A stretch of 64,000 bases of DNA from NCBI GenBank assembly GCA_026399835.1, contig JAPLQE010000069.1, positions 1 to 64,000 of the forward strand. The letters are read 5' to 3'. The notes beneath the pieces were generated by a model, which did not search any database, had not been told where the DNA came from, and worked only from the letters and a program-made list of their open reading frames with translations. Positions 34,981 to 47,697 of this stretch are shown here, piece by piece. This DNA comes from Burkholderiales bacterium. GTDB lineage: Bacteria > Pseudomonadota > Gammaproteobacteria > Burkholderiales > Burkholderiaceae_E. The translations under genes and the position numbers were made by a program. Numbering within the stretch: position 1 is the first letter of the stretch; every line of letters starts with the position of its first letter.

Positions 34981-35238
34981 TCAGCGCTTCGTACCGCCGC
35001 CGCTGTTCTGCCCGCCCTTGCGGCCGGCCTCGGCGGCCCGCTCGGGGTCGTTCCTGAAGTTGCCGCCGCTCATCTCGCCGCCCTTGCGGCCGGCTTGCGC
35101 AGCGCGCTCGGGGTCGTTCGCGAAGTTGCCGCCGCTCGCCTGCCCGCCCTTGCTCGCGATCTCCCGCTGCTTCTCGGGGTCCATCGAGGCGAATCCGCGG
35201 TGCGAGGTGTCTCTCCGATCCTTGTCGCCTTGAGCCAT
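34981..35238 (-). CDS. KGG-repeat general stress protein
   Basis: An 85-residue hydrophilic protein with three KGG-centred repeats (ASKGGQASGGNF, GRKGGEMSGGNF, GRKGGQNSGG) separated by NDPERAAQA/NDPERAAEA. This is the stress-induced KGG/con-10 family (YciG-like). Members are disordered and accumulate under desiccation, osmotic or stationary-phase stress; the mechanism is unknown. AGGAG precedes the ATG at 35238. No sigma-S or ECF promoter was recognised upstream. Confidence 0.93.
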   Translation of the reverse strand: MAQGDKDRRDTSHRGFASMDPEKQREIASKGGQASGGNFANDPERAAQAGRKGGEMSGGNFRNDPERAAEAGRKGGQNSGGGTKR

Positions 35239-35640
35239 GTCGTCACTCCTGTGCCGTGTCGTGGTCGTCGCGCCCCGCCGACGCGGCCGCGTATCGGACC
35301 GTCCGTTCCGGTCGGTCGGTCGCGGCCGGCCTGCCCTGGGCCGTGGACCCCGGGCATGCACGCGGCGGGCCCGGAGCGGAGCGGATGGGCTCCGGCGCGG
35401 CCCGGCTTGTTGGCGCGACGGCGTTGCTGCTATGATCAGTGATCGGGCTTTTGCGAGGGCGGCCACCGAGCCCGCCGGCCGGGATGCCCAGCCCCGGCTC
35501 TGATCCGACCGATCGACTCGCCCCGTGCCGCGCCGCTTCCCCGCCGCCCCGGTCGCGGCATGCGTGCACGGCGCACGCTCGTCAGACAGCGCCACGGCCC
35601 GAGGCGGGCCGTCCATCCGACACGATAGGGTTCTAGCCGC
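35239..35640. other. Intergenic region between KGG gene and scpB
   Basis: No gene is supported in these 402 bases between divergent genes. A sigma-70-like promoter for scpB is at 35407-35436, giving a leader of about 200 bases whose GC-rich repeats could fold. I found no known RNA motif. Confidence 0.55.
35407..35436 (+). promoter_or_regulatory. Candidate promoter of scpB-rluB
   Basis: TTGTTG, an 18-base spacer and TATGAT. It lies in a locally less GC-rich patch about 200 bases upstream of scpB. Confidence 0.45.
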
Positions 35641-36582
35641 GTGATGAACACCGCGGACGTCAAGCGCATCATCGAGGCCGTGCTGCTCAGCGCGCAGCAG
35701 CCGATGCCGGTGTCCGAACTCCGCCATCTGTTCGCCGAGGACGTCGAGATCGGTGCCGATACCGTGCGCGCGCTGCTCGACGAGCTGCGCATCGCCTGGC
35801 AGGGGCGCGGTGTCGAACTGGTGTCGCTGGCCGGCGGCTGGCGTTTCCAGACGACCCCCGACATTTCCCGGTTCGTGGCGCGCCTGCATCCCGAGCGACC
35901 GCCCCGTTACTCCCGGGCGGTCCTCGAGACCCTGTCGATCGTCGCCTATCGCCAGCCGGTCACGCGCGGCGACATCGAGGAGATCCGTGGCGTCGCGGTG
36001 TCGTCGCAGATCGTGAAGACGCTGGAGGACCGGGGCTGGATCGAGGTCATCGGCCACAAGGAGGTGGTCGGACGGCCCGCGCTGTTCGCGACCACCCGGC
36101 AGTTCCTCGACGATCTGGGCCTGCGCTCGCTCCAGGAACTGCCGGCCCTCGATGCCGAGCAGCCCGCAGCCGAGGCCTTCGGCCAGCAGATGATGGCGCT
36201 CGCGGGATCGACGCCGGCCGAGGGCGCGCCCGGCGCCCCTCGGGACGAGGCCGGTGTCCACGCCGAGCCGATCTCCGTAGCGGTGGGCGCCGAGTCCGCA
36301 CCGATGCCCGTTTCCTCGTCCGATTCGTCGTCCGAATCGTCGTCCGAATCGTCGTCCGAATCGTCGTCCGATTCCGGACCGGATCCGGCGGACCTCGACG
36401 AGTCCGTGCCGGAGCCCGCCTCCGAGCCGCCCGGCGAGCCAGCCGCCGCGCCGTCTCCAGCCGTGGACGATCCGTCCACGGTCCGGCATGCGCCCGACCC
36501 CGATTCCGGCGCCTCCTCCGACCCGGCTCCGCCGGGGCCGGCCCATCCCCGTTCCCCCATTGACTTCCAGCCCGACCCATGA
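35641..36582 (+). CDS. scpB: Segregation and condensation protein B
   Basis: A 313-residue protein whose first 185 residues are ScpB: two winged helices with [38 protein letters not shown] and [11 protein letters not shown]. ScpB dimers bind ScpA and the SMC ATPase in the condensin that organises the chromosome. The last 130 residues are an acidic Ser/Glu/Asp/Pro-rich tail absent from short ScpB proteins, encoded in part by a 12-base tandem repeat. The start is GTG 35641 or ATG 35644. Its stop overlaps rluB (ATGA). Confidence 0.94.
   Translation: MMNTADVKRIIEAVLLSAQQPMPVSELRHLFAEDVEIGADTVRALLDELRIAWQGRGVELVSLAGGWRFQTTPDISRFVARLHPERPPRYSRAVLETLSIVAYRQPVTRGDIEEIRGVAVSSQIVKTLEDRGWIEVIGHKEVVGRPALFATTRQFLDDLGLRSLQELPALDAEQPAAEAFGQQMMALAGSTPAEGAPGAPRDEAGVHAEPISVAVGAESAPMPVSSSDSSSESSSESSSESSSDSGPDPADLDESVPEPASEPPGEPAAAPSPAVDDPSTVRHAPDPDSGASSDPAPPGPAHPRSPIDFQPDP
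36313..36372 (+). repeat. 12-base tandem repeat in scpB
   Basis: Five in-frame units of TCGTCGTCCGAA or close variants encode SSSD/SSSE repeats in the disordered tail of ScpB. Such a repeat can change copy number by slippage in 4-residue steps without losing the frame. Confidence 0.9.
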
Positions 36583-38807
36583 GCGAGCATCCCGAGCCCA
36601 ACGAATCCGCCGTGCCCGGCAGCCCTGCGGTCGAGGGCGCGCCGTCGCCGCGACCGCGACGACGCGGTCGCCGCGGTGCCGGAGGGGCGGGCGGTGCAGC
36701 GGGCGAGGCCTCCGAGGGCGGCGCCACGGCCGTGGCGGCCGATGCGGGTGGTGCGTCCGACGTTCCGACCGCCGAGCGCCCGACGCGTCCGGCCCGGCCG
36801 CCGCGCCGGGCCCGTGCAGACCGACCGCCCCGCTCCGATCCTGCGCCCCGCGCCGACGGCGAGCCTGGCCCGGACCGGGAGCCCGGCACGGCCGGCGAGC
36901 CGGCTGCGGCGCGTGACGCCATGGGCACGGAGCACGACGGCATGGCCTCCGGCGGGCCCGACGGCGACGGCCGCGGTCGCGGGCCCAAGGGGACGCGCAG
37001 TCGCCTCAACCGGCGCCGTGGTGGCCGCGGCGGACGTGAAGGACGCGATGGCGAGGCGCTGCAGGCCGAGGGCGCCCTGGCGCCCGGGGCCGGGGGCGCG
37101 GCCGACCCCGACCAGGCGATCCCTGTCTACTCGCGCCAGGCGCGCATCGGCATCGACGCCAACGATCCCCGCCGCCGCAACGCCGCTCGCGGCGCGCCGC
37201 GCGGTGCCGCACCGGTGGCGCCGGACGAGGACGCACCCAAGCTCCACAAGTTGCTGGCTGATGCAGGCATCGGTTCGCGCCGCGAGATGGAGGAGCTGAT
37301 CGTCGCGGGTCGGGTGTCGGTCAACGGCCAGCCGGCGCATGTCGGCCAGCGCATCGGGCCGAACGACCAGATCCGCGTCAACGGCCGCCCGCTGAATCGC
37401 CGCGTGCAGCGCCAGCAGCTGCCCGCTGCACCGAAGGTCTTGCTCTATCACAAGCCGCCCGGCGAGATCTGCAGCCGCGACGACCCCGGCCAGCGGTCGA
37501 CGGTCTTCGAGCGTCTGCCGCGCCTCAAGGGTGCGCGCTGGGTCGCCGTGGGCCGTCTCGACTTCAACACCGAGGGGCTGCTCGTCTTCACGACCTCGGG
37601 CGAGATCGCCAACAAGCTGATGCACCCGCGCTACGGCTGGGAGCGCGAGTACGCCGTGCGCATCCTCGGGCGTCTCGAGGACGAGGCCCGCGAGAAGCTG
37701 CTCGCCGGCGTGCAGCTCGAGGACGGTCCGGCTGCGTTCTCCACGATCGAGGACGTCGGCGGCGACGGCGCCAACCACTGGTACCGGGTTGTCATCTCCG
37801 AGGGTCGGAACCGCGAGGTCCGCCGGATCTTCGAGGCGATCGGCCTGACCGTGTCCCGGCTGGTCCGGATCCGGTTCGGTCCGATCGGACTGCCGCGCGG
37901 ACTGGCCCGCGGTCGCTGGGTCGAGCTCGCCGAGAGCGACGCGGTCGCGCTCGCGACGCTACTCAAGCAGCTCGGACGCGACCCGGTCCCCGGCGGCCCG
38001 CGACAGCCTGTCGCCGACGGCGCCCCGGGTGAGCCGGACGAGGACGACGAGCGCTCGGGCGACGGTGCCACCGGGGCATCGGATGACGACGGACCGCCGC
38101 GTGCCGAGGCGTCGGATCGGCAGCCGGCGTTCGCCGACGAGGACGCGCCGCCGCCCGCCCGCGCCCGTGACGGCGATGCCTTCGACGACGACGACGAGAT
38201 CGACGACGACGACGACACCCAGCCCGCGTTCCTCTCGGCAGAGGAGCCACAGCCGCGTGGCCCGAAGGGCATCAATCACGATGACGACGAGTGGCAGCCG
38301 GCCTCGGCCGACGCCCACCTGTCGGGTATCACCAAGGCCGTGCGCAAGGCGATCCCGCGCGGTCAGCGCTTCGGCGCCGGTTCTGGCTTCGGCCAGCCGG
38401 GGCTGCCCGGGGTGGCCAAGCCGGCCGGCGGCCAGGCGCGCCGCAAGCGCGGCGCACAAGGCGGCTTCGGCGGCGGGGGCGGCGGGGGCGCGCGCTATGG
38501 CGCGGGCGCCGGCGCCGGCGGCGCGACGGGCGGCTTCCCGGCCGGCGGCTTCGGCGGCGGGGGCAAGCCCGCGGGCGGTGGCCGGGGTCCGCGCGGCGGG
38601 CAGGGCGGCAAACGGGGGGCGCAGGGCGGCAACCGCGGCGGACAGGGCGGACAGGGCGGGCAGGGCGGGCAAGGTCAGGGCCAGGGCGGCACGCCCCGCG
38701 GTCCGGGCGGCGGCAACCGGGGCCGTACCGGCGGTGGCAATGGCGGCAATGGCGGCAATGGCGGCGGCGGCGGCGGCGGTCGACGCCGCGGCCCGGCCGG
38801 CGCCTGA
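36579..38807 (+). CDS. rluB: 23S rRNA pseudouridine synthase RluB, extended
   Basis: A 742-residue protein, more than twice the usual RluB. The core has an S4 domain near residues 220-275 ([20 protein letters not shown]) and an RsuA/RluB/E/F synthase domain with catalytic Asp near residue 327 in GRLDFNTEG and [14 protein letters not shown]. RluB modifies 23S rRNA at the position equivalent to U2605. About 200 residues of Pro/Ala/Arg/Asp-rich sequence precede the core. About 260 follow it: an acidic stretch ([14 protein letters not shown]), then Arg/Gly and Gln/Gly repeats. Disordered basic tails in this order are known to contact RNA; here that is inference. Coupled to scpB by ATGA. Confidence 0.94.
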   Translation: MSEHPEPNESAVPGSPAVEGAPSPRPRRRGRRGAGGAGGAAGEASEGGATAVAADAGGASDVPTAERPTRPARPPRRARADRPPRSDPAPRADGEPGPDREPGTAGEPAAARDAMGTEHDGMASGGPDGDGRGRGPKGTRSRLNRRRGGRGGREGRDGEALQAEGALAPGAGGAADPDQAIPVYSRQARIGIDANDPRRRNAARGAPRGAAPVAPDEDAPKLHKLLADAGIGSRREMEELIVAGRVSVNGQPAHVGQRIGPNDQIRVNGRPLNRRVQRQQLPAAPKVLLYHKPPGEICSRDDPGQRSTVFERLPRLKGARWVAVGRLDFNTEGLLVFTTSGEIANKLMHPRYGWEREYAVRILGRLEDEAREKLLAGVQLEDGPAAFSTIEDVGGDGANHWYRVVISEGRNREVRRIFEAIGLTVSRLVRIRFGPIGLPRGLARGRWVELAESDAVALATLLKQLGRDPVPGGPRQPVADGAPGEPDEDDERSGDGATGASDDDGPPRAEASDRQPAFADEDAPPPARARDGDAFDDDDEIDDDDDTQPAFLSAEEPQPRGPKGINHDDDEWQPASADAHLSGITKAVRKAIPRGQRFGAGSGFGQPGLPGVAKPAGGQARRKRGAQGGFGGGGGGGARYGAGAGAGGATGGFPAGGFGGGGKPAGGGRGPRGGQGGKRGAQGGNRGGQGGQGGQGGQGQGQGGTPRGPGGGNRGRTGGGNGGNGGNGGGGGGGRRRGPAGA
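38637..38672 (+). repeat. 9-base tandem repeat in rluB tail
   Basis: Four units of GGCGGACAG or GGCGGGCAG/A encode GGQ repeats. A second short tract of GGCGGCAAT units (GGN) lies at 38733-38759. Confidence 0.85.
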
Positions 38808-38990
38808 CCCGGGTCGCGGCGGCCAGCGCGGCGGGCGTCGGTCCCGCATTCGCCACGGCTCCGGGCCGCAGGCTCGCCGACCCGGGCGCGATCGACGCGT
38901 CCCGCCGCGCGTGGGAGCGCTGCGGCCCCCCCGTGCCTGCCTCGGGCAAGCGCAGATGTCCGGCGGCTGGATTCCCGACGCTTTTTCCGC

Positions 38991-38996
38991 TATACT
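38991..38996 (+). promoter_or_regulatory. -10 element of the rimP operon
   Basis: TATACT stands in a locally AT-rich patch 128 bases before rimP. The -35 region (TGGATT at 17-base spacing) is weak. With the hairpin downstream this looks like a promoter-leader-attenuator unit. Confidence 0.5.
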
Positions 38997-39042
38997 TTTC
39001 AGGCTAGACACCCTGCACAGGCGGGCGTGCTCGAATCGAGTG

Positions 39043-39070
39043 AATGGGCTGGCCAAGCCCATTTTTTTTT
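39043..39070 (+). terminator. Intrinsic terminator / attenuator in the rimP leader
   Basis: AATGGGCT, loop GGCCA, then AGCCCATT, followed by an unbroken T-run to 39070. It is a textbook intrinsic terminator, but it sits after the -10 at 38991 and 48 bases before rimP. It should therefore partly stop transcription into rimP-nusA-infB and could be the point of NusA-linked feedback. It may also end rluB readthrough. Confidence 0.8.
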
Positions 39071-39118
39071 CCTGTCGGCCGGCCGAGTCGTTGTTCGGTC
39101 ATTTCGCAAAGGACGTCG

Positions 39119-39865
39119 TTGGCAGTGGTGGGGCCGGTGCAAGCCGTGATCGAACGGACCGTGAGCGGAATGGGCTACGAGCTGGTCGATATCGAGCTCG
39201 CGGGCCGCGGTCTGCTGCGCGTCACGATCGACCTTCCGGCCGCGGCATACCTGCCCGATCCGGCGCGTCCCGCCGATGCGATGCCGCCCGCGGTGCGCGT
39301 CGAGGACTGCGAGAAGGTCAGCCACCAGCTGTCGCACGTGCTGACCGTCGAGAACATCGATTACGCACGCCTCGAGGTGTCGTCGCCGGGTCTCGACCGT
39401 CCGCTGAAGCGGGCGACCGACTACGAGCGCTTCGAGGGTCTTGAGGTGGTGCTGCGCCTGCGTGAGCCGCTGGCCGGCCGGCGCAACTTCGAGGGCGTGC
39501 TGGTGCGCGACGACAGCGTGCCGACGGTGCCGGGCGAGCCGGTGCGCTGGGCCCTCGAGCTGCCCGACCCGCTCGCGCCCAAGCCGCGCAAGCCGGGAGC
39601 GAAGGTGGGCAAGGCGGCGGCGGCCAAGGAAGCGGCGCGCAAGCTGGCGCAGAAAGAGGCGATGAAGGCCGAGGCGATCAAGGCTGCGGCAAAGAAGGCT
39701 GCCGCAGCAATAGCCGCCGCAGGGAGGGCCGCCGAAGGCGGTGTCGAAGGACATGAGGCGACTGCGCCCGCGGATGACGCGGGCGAGGTCGAGACGGTGC
39801 GCAGGCTGTCGTTCACGCTCGACGAGGTCGAGCGGGCGCGGCTGGTGCCCAAGGTCAAGTTCTAG
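39119..39865 (+). CDS. rimP: Ribosome maturation factor RimP
   Basis: A 248-residue protein. The first 100 residues are the RimP N-terminal domain ([56 protein letters not shown]). RimP helps mature the 30S subunit. Between the N- and C-terminal domains lies an unusual insert of about 60 residues rich in Lys and Ala (about 165-225), and the domain then finishes with [17 protein letters not shown]. The start is TTG 39119, with AAGGA five bases upstream; GTG at 39125 is an alternative. First gene of the rimP-nusA-infB operon. Confidence 0.93.
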   Translation: MAVVGPVQAVIERTVSGMGYELVDIELAGRGLLRVTIDLPAAAYLPDPARPADAMPPAVRVEDCEKVSHQLSHVLTVENIDYARLEVSSPGLDRPLKRATDYERFEGLEVVLRLREPLAGRRNFEGVLVRDDSVPTVPGEPVRWALELPDPLAPKPRKPGAKVGKAAAAKEAARKLAQKEAMKAEAIKAAAKKAAAAIAAAGRAAEGGVEGHEATAPADDAGEVETVRRLSFTLDEVERARLVPKVKF

Positions 39866-39876
39866 GAGGCTTCAGG

Positions 39877-41361
39877 ATGAGCCGGGAAGTGCTGTTGCTG
39901 GTCGATGCGTTGGCGCGCGAGAAGAGCGTGGCCCGCGAGGTCGTGTTCGCCGCGCTCGAGAGTGCGCTCGCCTCGGCGACCAAGAAGCGGTTCACGGAAG
40001 AGGTCGACTGCCGAGTGTCGATCGACCGCGAGACCGGCGAGTCCGAGGCCTTCCGCCGCTGGCTGGTGGTGCCCGACGGCGAGATGGAGGATCACGACAT
40101 CCAGATGATCCTGACCGAGGCGCAGAAGCAGATCCCGGACATCCAGGTCGGCGACTACGTCGAGGAAGAGCTCGAGCCGATCGAGGCCGGGCGCATCGGC
40201 GCGCAGGCGGCCAAGCAGGTGATCCTGCAGAAGATCCGTGACGCCGAGCGCGAGCAGATCATCAACGACTTCCTCGGCCGCGGCGATTCGCTGCTGTCCG
40301 GCACGATCAAGCGGCTCGACCGCGAGGGCGCGGTCATCGAGTCCGGCAAGATCGAGGCCCGCCTGCCGCGAGACCAGATGATCCCGAAGGAGAACCTGCG
40401 GGTCGGCGACCGCGTGCGCGGCTGGGTCGCGCGGATCAACCGCGAGGGCCGCGGCCCGCAGCTGATCCTGTCGCGTACCGCGCCCGAGTTCATCATGGAG
40501 CTCTTCCGCCTGGAGGTGCCCGAGATCGAGCAGGGCCTGCTGCAGGTGAAGGCGGCCGCGCGCGACTCGGGCGTTCGCGCCAAGATCGCCGTGCACACCA
40601 CCGATCGCCGCATCGACCCGATCGGCACCTGCGTCGGTGTGCGCGGCTCGCGCGTGCAGGCGGTCACCGGCGAGCTCGCCGGCGAGCGCGTGGACATCGT
40701 GCTGTGGTCCGAGGACCCGGCGCAGTTCGTGATCGGCGCGCTGGCGCCGGCGAACGTCTCGTCGATCGTGGTCGACGAGGAGAAGCACTCGATGGACGTG
40801 GTGGTCGACGAGGACAACCTCGCGCTGGCGATCGGCACTGGCGGGCGCAATGTGCGCCTCGCCTCGGAGCTGACCGGCTGGCAGATCAACATCATGACTG
40901 CCGAGGAGAGCGCCGGGAAGCAGGCCAACGAGCGTTCCGTCCTGCGCGGGATGTTCATGGCCAAGCTCGACGTGGACGAGGAGGTCGCCGACATCCTGAT
41001 CGACGAGGGCTTCTCGTCGCTGGACGAGGTGGCCTACGTGCCGCTGAACGAGATGCTCGAGATCGAGGCCTTCGACGAGGACACGGTCAACGAGCTGCGC
41101 GATCGAGCGCGCAACGTGCTGCTCACCGAGGCGATCGCCAAGGAAGAGAAGCTCGAGAGCACCACCGAGGATCTCCTGACCCTCGAGGGCATGGACCGTG
41201 ACCTGGCCGCGAAGCTGGCCGATGCGAACGTCCATACCCGTGAAGAGTTGGCCGAACTCGCGGTCGACGAACTCGTCGAGGCCACCGGCCTGGACGAGGA
41301 ACGTGCGAAGTCGCTGATCATGAAGGCGCGCGCGCACTGGTTCGAGAACGAGTCGGCTTGA
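39877..41361 (+). CDS. nusA: Transcription termination/antitermination protein NusA
   Basis: A 494-residue protein with the RNA-polymerase-binding N-terminal domain ([18 protein letters not shown]), S1 domain (about 135-205; [19 protein letters not shown]), two KH domains ([19 protein letters not shown] and [18 protein letters not shown]) and two acidic C-terminal repeats ([36 protein letters not shown]). NusA binds elongating polymerase and affects pausing, termination and antitermination. It follows rimP by 11 bases; infB follows after 15. Confidence 0.97.
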   Translation: MSREVLLLVDALAREKSVAREVVFAALESALASATKKRFTEEVDCRVSIDRETGESEAFRRWLVVPDGEMEDHDIQMILTEAQKQIPDIQVGDYVEEELEPIEAGRIGAQAAKQVILQKIRDAEREQIINDFLGRGDSLLSGTIKRLDREGAVIESGKIEARLPRDQMIPKENLRVGDRVRGWVARINREGRGPQLILSRTAPEFIMELFRLEVPEIEQGLLQVKAAARDSGVRAKIAVHTTDRRIDPIGTCVGVRGSRVQAVTGELAGERVDIVLWSEDPAQFVIGALAPANVSSIVVDEEKHSMDVVVDEDNLALAIGTGGRNVRLASELTGWQINIMTAEESAGKQANERSVLRGMFMAKLDVDEEVADILIDEGFSSLDEVAYVPLNEMLEIEAFDEDTVNELRDRARNVLLTEAIAKEEKLESTTEDLLTLEGMDRDLAAKLADANVHTREELAELAVDELVEATGLDEERAKSLIMKARAHWFENESA

Positions 41362-41376
41362 GCCGGAAGGACCTGA

Positions 41377-44277
41377 ATGTCTAGCACCAACGTGTCCAAT
41401 TTCGCCGCCGAGCTCAAAGTGCCGGCGGAGGTGCTGCTCGAGCAGCTGCGCGCCGCCGGCGTGGAGAAGCGCTCGGCCGACGACAACCTGACCGAGGCCG
41501 ACAAGGCGCAGCTGCTGACGGCATTGCGCCGCGCCCACGGCGCGGACGAGCCGAAGAAGAAGATCACGGTCGTGCGCAAGCAGACCTCCGAGATCAAGCA
41601 GGCCGACGCCACCGGGCGGAACCGCACGATCCAGGTCGAGGTGCGCAAGAAGCGCGTGTTCGTGCAGCGCGACGCCGAGGGCGCCGAGGTGCAGCTCGCG
41701 CCGAGCGTCGAGTCGACCGGGCGCGCTCCGTCGCCGGTGGAGATCGAGCAGCAGCGCCTGCGCGAGGAGGAGGACCGCAAGCAGCGCGAGGCTCTCGAGC
41801 GCCAGGAACGCGAGATGGCCGAGATGCGCGAGCGCGAGGAGCGTGCCGAGGCCGAGCGCCAGCGCGCCGAGGAGGCCGCCCGCGAGGCCGCGCTGCGCGA
41901 GGAGGAGGCGCGTCGCGAACAGGCTCGCATCGCGGCGCTGCAGGCCGCTGCCGCCGAGAACGAAGTCGCGTCCGCGCAGAATGACGCCGCCGCCGTGCTG
42001 GCCGAAGCCGCCGCCGAGGCCGCGCGCCTCGCGTCGCAGGCTGCCGCCGCGGTCGCCCGCAAGGCTCAGGAAGAGGCGGCCACTCAGGTCGCCGCCCGCC
42101 GCAAGGCCGAGGACGAGGCCGCCGCCATCAACCGGCTGCTGACCGCTTCGCGCCGTCCGCAGCCCAAGCCGGCCGAGGCTCCGCCGCCGCTTGTGATCGC
42201 CGCAGCGCCGGTTGCTGCGGCACCCGCTGCCGACATCAAGCCTTCGGGCACGCTGCACCGTCCGACCGCGCGTCCGGCGCCCGGCGCGGCGCGTCCGGGC
42301 CAGTCCGCGCCGTCCGCCCCGGGCACGGTCAAGAAGCACGTCAAGTCCGAGAACCTCTCGTCGACCTGGCAGGACGACGCGGCCAAGCGTCGTGCGATCA
42401 AGACCCGCGGCGACAGCAGCGGCGGCGCCGCCGGCTGGCGCGGTCCGCGCGGTGGTCATCGCGGCGGTCGCGGCGACCATCGCGGCCACGATGCGGGCAG
42501 CTCGCAGTCCTCCGAGGCGATCGTCCGCGAAGTGCACGTGCCGGAGACGATCACTGTCGCCGACCTCGCGCACAAGATGTCGGTCAAGGCGGCCGAGGTC
42601 ATCAAGCTGATGATGAAGATGGGCCAGATGGTCACCATCAACCAGCCGCTCGACCAGGAGACCGCGATGATCCTGGTGGAGGAGCTCGGCCACAAGGCGA
42701 TCGCCGCGGCGCTCGACGACCCCGAGGCGCTGCTCGAGCAGACCGCGACGCACGTCGACGTCGAGAAGCTGCCGCGTCCGCCGGTCGTCACCATCATGGG
42801 CCACGTCGACCACGGCAAGACCTCGCTGCTGGACTACATCCGGCGCGCCAAGGTCGCCGCGGGCGAGGCCGGCGGCATCACGCAGCACATCGGCGCGTAC
42901 CACGTCGAGACGCCGCGCGGCATCATCACCTTCCTCGACACCCCGGGCCACGAGGCGTTCACCGCCATGCGGGCGCGCGGCGCGAAGGCGACCGACATCG
43001 TCATCCTGGTGGTCGCCGCCGACGACGGCGTGATGCCGCAGACGATCGAGGCGATCGCCCACGCGAAGGCCGCCGCCGTGCCGATCGTCGTCGCGATGAA
43101 CAAGATCGACAAGGCCGAGTCCAACCTCGACCGCGTCAAGCAGGAACTGGTCGCCCAGGAGGTCGTGCCCGAGGACTACGGCGGCGACGTGCCGTTCGTG
43201 GGCGTGTCGGCCAAGACCGGCGCGGGCATCGACGAGCTGCTCGAGAACGTGCTGCTGCAGGCCGAAGTGCTCGAGCTCAACGCGAGCGTCGATTCGCCCG
43301 CCAAGGGCATCGTGATCGAGGCGCGACTCGACAAGGGCAAGGGTCCGGTGGCGACCGTGCTGGTCCAGTCAGGCACGCTCAAGCGTGGCGACGTGATCCT
43401 CGCCGGCTCGGCCTATGGCCGCGTGCGGGCGATGCTCGACGAGGCCGGCAAGCCGGTCACCGAGGCGGGTCCGTCGATTCCGGTCGAGGTCCAGGGTCTG
43501 TCCGAGGTCCCGTCCGCGGGCGAGGAGGTCCAGGGCATCGCCGACGAGCGCAAGGCGCGCGAGATCGCGCTGTTCCGCCAGGGCAAGTTCCGTGACGTCA
43601 AGCTGGCCCGCCAGCAGGCCGCCAAGCTCGAGAACATGCTCGACCAGATGGCCGAGGGCGCGACGCAGTCGCTGGCCCTCATCATCAAGGCCGACGTGCA
43701 GGGTTCGCAGGAAGCGCTGGCGCAGTCGATGCTCAAGCTCTCGACCGACGAGGTGCGGGTGCAGATCGTGCACGCGGCGGTCGGCGGCATCACCGAGAGC
43801 GACATCAACCTCGCGGTGGCCTCGAAGGCGGTGGTCATCGGCTTCAACGTGCGCGCCGACCAGGCCGCCCGCAAGCTGGCCGAGTCGAACGGCGTCGACA
43901 TCCGCTACTACAACATCATCTACGACGCGGTCGACGAGGTGAAGGCGGCGATGAGCGGCATGCTCGCGCCCGAGAAGCGCGAAGAGACCATCGGCACGGT
44001 CGAGATCCGCAACATCTTCAGCGTCAGCAAGATCGGCAACATCGCCGGCTGCATGGTCACCGACGGCGTGGTGCGGCGCGGCTCGAAGATCCGCCTGCTG
44101 CGCGAGTCGGTGGTCATCTGGACCGGCGAGCTGGATTCGCTCAAGCGCTTCAAGGACGACGCCCGCGAGGTCCGCGAGGGCTTCGAGTGCGGCCTGACCC
44201 TGAAGAACCACAACGACATCAAGGTCGGCGACCAGCTCGAGGTGTTCGAGGTGAAGGAAGTGGCGCGGACGCTCTGA
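41377..44277 (+). CDS. infB: Translation initiation factor IF-2
   Basis: A 966-residue initiation factor. The N-terminal domain (about 1-60) is followed by a long charged helix rich in Arg, Glu and Ala (about 120-260) and a Gly/Arg linker. The IF2_N repeat comes next (about 390-440), then the GTPase with G1 GHVDHGKT (475-482), DTPGHEAF and MNKIDKAE, and the C-terminal domains that bind fMet-tRNA ([17 protein letters not shown]). IF2 brings initiator tRNA to the 30S subunit and promotes subunit joining; the initiator tRNA gene is 17 kb away. Length is typical of betaproteobacteria. Confidence 0.97.
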   Translation: MSSTNVSNFAAELKVPAEVLLEQLRAAGVEKRSADDNLTEADKAQLLTALRRAHGADEPKKKITVVRKQTSEIKQADATGRNRTIQVEVRKKRVFVQRDAEGAEVQLAPSVESTGRAPSPVEIEQQRLREEEDRKQREALERQEREMAEMREREERAEAERQRAEEAAREAALREEEARREQARIAALQAAAAENEVASAQNDAAAVLAEAAAEAARLASQAAAAVARKAQEEAATQVAARRKAEDEAAAINRLLTASRRPQPKPAEAPPPLVIAAAPVAAAPAADIKPSGTLHRPTARPAPGAARPGQSAPSAPGTVKKHVKSENLSSTWQDDAAKRRAIKTRGDSSGGAAGWRGPRGGHRGGRGDHRGHDAGSSQSSEAIVREVHVPETITVADLAHKMSVKAAEVIKLMMKMGQMVTINQPLDQETAMILVEELGHKAIAAALDDPEALLEQTATHVDVEKLPRPPVVTIMGHVDHGKTSLLDYIRRAKVAAGEAGGITQHIGAYHVETPRGIITFLDTPGHEAFTAMRARGAKATDIVILVVAADDGVMPQTIEAIAHAKAAAVPIVVAMNKIDKAESNLDRVKQELVAQEVVPEDYGGDVPFVGVSAKTGAGIDELLENVLLQAEVLELNASVDSPAKGIVIEARLDKGKGPVATVLVQSGTLKRGDVILAGSAYGRVRAMLDEAGKPVTEAGPSIPVEVQGLSEVPSAGEEVQGIADERKAREIALFRQGKFRDVKLARQQAAKLENMLDQMAEGATQSLALIIKADVQGSQEALAQSMLKLSTDEVRVQIVHAAVGGITESDINLAVASKAVVIGFNVRADQAARKLAESNGVDIRYYNIIYDAVDEVKAAMSGMLAPEKREETIGTVEIRNIFSVSKIGNIAGCMVTDGVVRRGSKIRLLRESVVIWTGELDSLKRFKDDAREVREGFECGLTLKNHNDIKVGDQLEVFEVKEVARTL

Positions 44278-44371
44278 GCGCCGCGGTGCCAGGCGCGGCC
44301 CTCGCGATCGCGGGCCGCCTCCGGCCGGCGGCGCCCGAGTTCACCCGGCACGCACGACGGACGGCAACGGC

Positions 44372-44818
44372 ATGAACAGGCATTCGAAGAGCGGCGGCGA
44401 CCGCAGGACTCGCGTCGCCGAGCAGATCCACCAGGAGCTCGCGCAGCTGATCGCGCGCGAGGTCAAGGACCCCAGGATCGGCATGGTGACGCTGACCACG
44501 GTCGACATCACCGCCGACTACGCGTACGCCACGGTCCACTTCACGGTGATGCCGAGCGACGAGGACACCGTCGCGCGCACGCTCGAGGGGCTGCGCCGCA
44601 GCGCGGGCTTCATGCGCTCGCAGATGGGGCGGCGCGTGCGCATCCACACCAATCCGCAGCTGCGCTTCGTGCACGACCGCTCGGTCGAGCACGGGGTGGG
44701 CATGTCGCGGCTGATCGACGAGGCGAACGCGGTGCGGGCCGCCGACGATGGCCTCGATCCCGTGCCTGCGCCCTCGACCGACGACGGCGCGCGCGACGCG
44801 TCGCGTCCGGCCGACTGA
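44372..44818 (+). CDS. rbfA: Ribosome-binding factor A
   Basis: A 148-residue protein with the KH-like fold of RbfA: RVAEQIHQELAQLIAREVKD, DPRIGMVTLTTVDIT, SAGFMRSQMGRRVRIHTNPQ and LRFVHDRSVEHGVGMSRLID. It acts in late 16S rRNA maturation and cold adaptation. The C-terminal 25 residues are a disordered acidic tail. It follows infB after 94 bases, a stretch in which I see no other feature. Confidence 0.95.
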   Translation: MNRHSKSGGDRRTRVAEQIHQELAQLIAREVKDPRIGMVTLTTVDITADYAYATVHFTVMPSDEDTVARTLEGLRRSAGFMRSQMGRRVRIHTNPQLRFVHDRSVEHGVGMSRLIDEANAVRAADDGLDPVPAPSTDDGARDASRPAD

Positions 44819-44832
44819 GCCGGAGCCCCGGG

Positions 44833-45819
44833 GTGACCGACACCGTCCTGCGCACCGAGGCACCGCGCGCGCGTCGCGCGTGGCAGCGCGTGGACGGCGT
44901 GCTGCTGCTCGACAAGCCGCGCGGCCCGAGCTCGAACGACGCGCTTCAGCGCGCGCGCCGGGCCTTCTCGGCGGCCAAGGGCGGCCACGGCGGCACGCTC
45001 GATCCGATGGCGACCGGGCTGCTGCCGATCGCATTCGGCGAGGCGACCAAGTTCCTGCACGACCTGCTCGACGCCGACAAGACCTACGAGGCGACGATGC
45101 GCCTCGGCGTGTCGACCGACAGCGGCGACGCCGAGGGCGCGATCACCGCCGAGCGCGAGGCGAGCTGCGACGACGCGTCGATCGCCGAGGCCTGCGCGGC
45201 CTTCGCCGGAGAGATCGCGCAGGTGCCGCCGATGCACTCGGCGCTCAAGCGCGACGGCCGGCCGCTCTACGCCTACGCGCGCGAGGGCGTGACGCTGGAG
45301 CGCGATGCGCGCCCGGTCACGGTCCACGAGATCGCGCTCCTCGCCGTCGACCGCAGCGACGCCGCGCGGCCGCTCGCGACCTTCCGTGCGCGCGTCTCGA
45401 AGGGCACCTACATCCGCACGCTCGCGCAGGACATCGGCGAGCGGCTCGGCTGCGGCGCCCACCTCGTGGCGCTGCGCCGCACCCGGGTCGGCACGCTCGA
45501 CCTCGCGCAGGCGGTGGCGCTCGATACGCTGGAGGCGGCCGAGCCGTCCGCCCGCACGGACTGGCTGCAGCCCCTGGACACCCTCGTCGCCGGCCTGCCG
45601 CGCGTCGGGCTGGGGGACGCGCTGGCCGACCGTTTCATCATGGGGCAACGAATCGTGCTGGATCATGCCGACCGTGCCCCGTTGTCGCGTGCGCCCGCGG
45701 GGCCGGTGCGCGTCTACCGTGGCGATCGCCTGCTGGGCATCGCCGATTTTGCACCGCCCGGCCTGCTCGCGCCCCAGCGCGTGCTGGCCACCGTGTCCCG
45801 CGACCGTTCGAACACATAG
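44833..45819 (+). CDS. truB: tRNA pseudouridine(55) synthase TruB
   Basis: A 328-residue enzyme with [17 protein letters not shown], catalytic Asp57 in [27 protein letters not shown] and [20 protein letters not shown]. It makes pseudouridine 55 in the T-loop of tRNAs. The C-terminal part is the usual PUA-like domain. GTG start with GGAGC upstream, 14 bases after rbfA. Confidence 0.96.
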   Translation: MTDTVLRTEAPRARRAWQRVDGVLLLDKPRGPSSNDALQRARRAFSAAKGGHGGTLDPMATGLLPIAFGEATKFLHDLLDADKTYEATMRLGVSTDSGDAEGAITAEREASCDDASIAEACAAFAGEIAQVPPMHSALKRDGRPLYAYAREGVTLERDARPVTVHEIALLAVDRSDAARPLATFRARVSKGTYIRTLAQDIGERLGCGAHLVALRRTRVGTLDLAQAVALDTLEAAEPSARTDWLQPLDTLVAGLPRVGLGDALADRFIMGQRIVLDHADRAPLSRAPAGPVRVYRGDRLLGIADFAPPGLLAPQRVLATVSRDRSNT

Positions 45820-45837
45820 AGCATCAGGACTCCTCCC

Positions 45838-47693
<1,856 letters not shown>

Positions 47694-47697
<4 letters not shown>

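Noticed and set aside
36313-36372. CRISPR-like array of short repeats
   Set aside because: The units are 12-base in-frame tandem repeats with no spacers, inside scpB.
39044-39118. Upstream ATG extension of rimP
   Set aside because: The ATG lies inside the attenuator hairpin and the added 25 residues have no RimP homology; TTG 39119 has a good ribosome binding site.
39862-43062. Reverse-strand open frame of 1,066 codons opposite nusA and infB
   Set aside because: It is antisense to two certain genes and has only low-complexity His/Arg/Leu/Val composition.
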